Shown piece after piece: positions 5,919-7,003 of a DNA stretch of 7,003 nucleotides; positions within the stretch are counted from its first letter, which is position 1, and the number at the start of each line of letters is the position of its first letter. Under the pieces are notes generated by a model. The model was not told the origin of the DNA and made no database searches. It worked only from the letters and a program-made list of their open reading frames with translations. The DNA is from Clostridiales bacterium UBA8960 (GTDB lineage: Bacteria; Bacillota; Clostridia; Peptostreptococcales; Acidaminobacteraceae): NCBI GenBank assembly GCA_003482695.1, contig DMYC01000175.1, positions 1 to 7,003 of the forward strand, read 5' to 3'. The position numbers and the translations under genes were made by a program.

Positions 5919-5933
5919 TTAGAATCATTTTGA
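5919..5933. promoter_or_regulatory. second, weaker PerR-box-like site
   Basis: TTAGAATCATTTTGA matches the PerR box at 12 of 15 positions and lies directly against the -35 of the operon promoter. By rough estimate one or two matches this good are expected by chance in 7 kb of A/T-rich DNA. The support comes mainly from its position, 48 bp centre to centre from the strong palindrome. It could also serve the divergent flavoprotein gene. Confidence 0.4.
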
Positions 5934-6006
5934 CATAGACAAGCTTTATATACCCAATTAGCCATCGTATTAAAACATCTTTTATCATAAATATTTATAT
6001 AAACTT

Positions 6007-6036
6007 TTGCGTTAACGAGAAAAAAGTTGGTATATA
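6007..6036 (+). promoter_or_regulatory. candidate promoter of the flavoprotein gene
   Basis: TTGCGT (6007-6012) and TATATA (6031-6036) are separated by 18 bp, each 4/6 to consensus, about 40 bases before the start codon. The whole stretch 5936-6050 is very A/T-rich, so other -10-like hexamers exist and this choice is tentative. Confidence 0.3.
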
Positions 6037-6076
6037 TCGTATAGCGAAAGTTTTTTGTGCGAAAGGACGGGTCTTC

Positions 6077-7003
6077 ATGAAAGAAAAAATAGTTATTGTC
6101 GGAAACGGTGCAGCAGGTAATGCCGCACTTGAAGAGATTTTATCTCAAAATGCAACATGCGAGCTAACAGTCATCACATCTGAGGGTTTGCCAATTTATT
6201 ATAGGCCGATGCTTTCTGAATATATTAGTGAAACTCAGATTCCAAAGCGATTTTATCTACATGAGCAATCTTGGTATGACTCGAACAACGTCAGCGTCAT
6301 GTATGAAAAAAGCGTTCTTTCAATTAATCCTTCTGAACAAACGCTCACACTCTCTGACAATCAGATCGTACCATATGACAAATTAATTCTTACGACTGGA
6401 AGCAAGAATTTCATTCCACCTATTCCAGGTTCAAAACGGGCGAATGTTTATGACCTTCGTACCTTTGCAGATGCTGAGCAAATTAAAGCGAAGGCCAGCG
6501 ATGCAAAAAAGGCGGTCATCATCGGAGGTGGACTATTAGGTCTAGAGTTAGGATGGCAATTAAGAAAACTAAACATTGATGTCACTGTTATTGAAATGAT
6601 GCAAAGATTGTTGCCACGTCAACTGGACGAAGAGGCATCAGAAATTTTTGAAGAGAAAGTAAGTGCGACTGGCATCAAAGTTTTAAAAGGTGTTCAGACG
6701 ATGGAAATCGTTGGCAATGAGCTTGCGACAGGCGTCCTCATTTCAACAGGCGAAACAATTGAGGCCGACATGGTCATGTTTTCAATAGGGATTCGCGCAG
6801 ATGTCTTTTTAGCGAAAGAGGCCGGTCTACTCATAGAACGGGGCATTGTCGTCAATGATTTTATGGAGACAAGCATCAAGAATATATTTGCTGCAGGTGA
6901 TTGTGCGGAATTTTCTGGTATAAATTACGCGATTTGGCCAGAAGCGGTTGAGCAAGGAAAAATAGCGGGCTTAAATGCGATCGGCATCAAAACGGTTTAT
7001 CAG
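6077..7003 (+). CDS. NADH:rubredoxin oxidoreductase-like FAD flavoprotein, 3' end outside window
   Basis: This FAD- and NAD(P)H-dependent oxidoreductase most likely passes electrons from NADH to rubredoxin. 309 codons are visible and no stop is reached; relatives have about 380-400 residues, so the C-terminal domain is missing from view. Seen in order are the FAD-binding Rossmann motif GNGAAG (9-14), the segment YYRPMLSEYI (41-50), the NADH-binding Rossmann motif GGGLLG (150-155), and the second FAD motif AAGDCAEF (272-279) preceded by NDFMETSIKNIF. The last stretch and the YYRP segment resemble clostridial NADH:rubredoxin oxidoreductase as I recall it. No redox-active cysteine pair follows the first Rossmann motif, which argues against a thioredoxin-reductase type. 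AAAGGA nine bases upstream supports the start. It is divergent from rubredoxin, which supports the substrate. Alternatives are a NirB-like or rhodocoxin/ferredoxin-reductase-like flavoprotein. Confidence 0.85.
   Translation, partial: MKEKIVIVGNGAAGNAALEEILSQNATCELTVITSEGLPIYYRPMLSEYISETQIPKRFYLHEQSWYDSNNVSVMYEKSVLSINPSEQTLTLSDNQIVPYDKLILTTGSKNFIPPIPGSKRANVYDLRTFADAEQIKAKASDAKKAVIIGGGLLGLELGWQLRKLNIDVTVIEMMQRLLPRQLDEEASEIFEEKVSATGIKVLKGVQTMEIVGNELATGVLISTGETIEADMVMFSIGIRADVFLAKEAGLLIERGIVVNDFMETSIKNIFAAGDCAEFSGINYAIWPEAVEQGKIAGLNAIGIKTVYQ

Noticed and set aside
5930..5935. Plus-strand TTGACA as a -35 for the flavoprotein gene
   Set aside because: No -10-like hexamer lies 16-18 bp downstream (the place reads CCCAAT), so it is not a convincing promoter.
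5987..5998. ATAAATATTTAT palindrome upstream of the flavoprotein gene as a PerR or Fur site
   Set aside because: It has an even centre unlike the 7-1-7 PerR box, and such palindromes are common in very A/T-rich DNA.
1..7003. CRISPR arrays, insertion sequences, tRNA or rRNA genes
   Set aside because: No regularly spaced direct repeats, transposase-like frames or RNA-gene cores were seen on either strand.

Overview
The window looks like part of the chromosome of a low-GC, anaerobic or microaerophilic Firmicute (Bacillota), most like the Clostridia. The signs are A/T-rich DNA, strong AGGAGG-type ribosome binding sites, an RNase HI with a Firmicute-style insertion, a RocB-like M20 peptidase, and a set of oxygen-defence proteins typical of anaerobes: rubredoxin, desulfoferrodoxin, rubrerythrin and NADH:rubredoxin oxidoreductase. 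I cannot name the genus with confidence.

Left part (1-3650). A GAF-GGDEF diguanylate cyclase, cut off at its 5' end, converges on a RocB-like M20 metallopeptidase. Between them lie a group of DnaA-box-like 9-mers and a bidirectional terminator. The peptidase gene diverges from rnhA across a 129-bp region holding back-to-back sigma-A-type promoters. rnhA ends at a second bidirectional terminator, shared with the operon that follows.

Right part (3650-7003). A minus-strand oxidative-stress operon reads, in transcription order, rubredoxin (52 aa), a PerR-type Fur repressor, desulfoferrodoxin (superoxide reductase), ferritin and rubrerythrin. A flavoprotein resembling NADH:rubredoxin oxidoreductase is transcribed divergently and runs off the right edge. 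A 265-bp regulatory region separates the two. It holds a perfect palindrome close to the PerR box, a weaker second copy, and a -35/-10 pair between them. A 13-bp perfect hairpin separates desulfoferrodoxin from ferritin.

How it fits together (inference from family knowledge). NADH electrons pass through the flavoprotein to rubredoxin, which reduces both superoxide reductase (superoxide to H2O2) and rubrerythrin (H2O2 to water). Ferritin stores Fe(II) that would otherwise drive Fenton chemistry, and PerR senses peroxide and probably represses the whole set, including itself. The individual parts are known. The compact, apparently complete and self-regulated arrangement is the most notable thing in the window.
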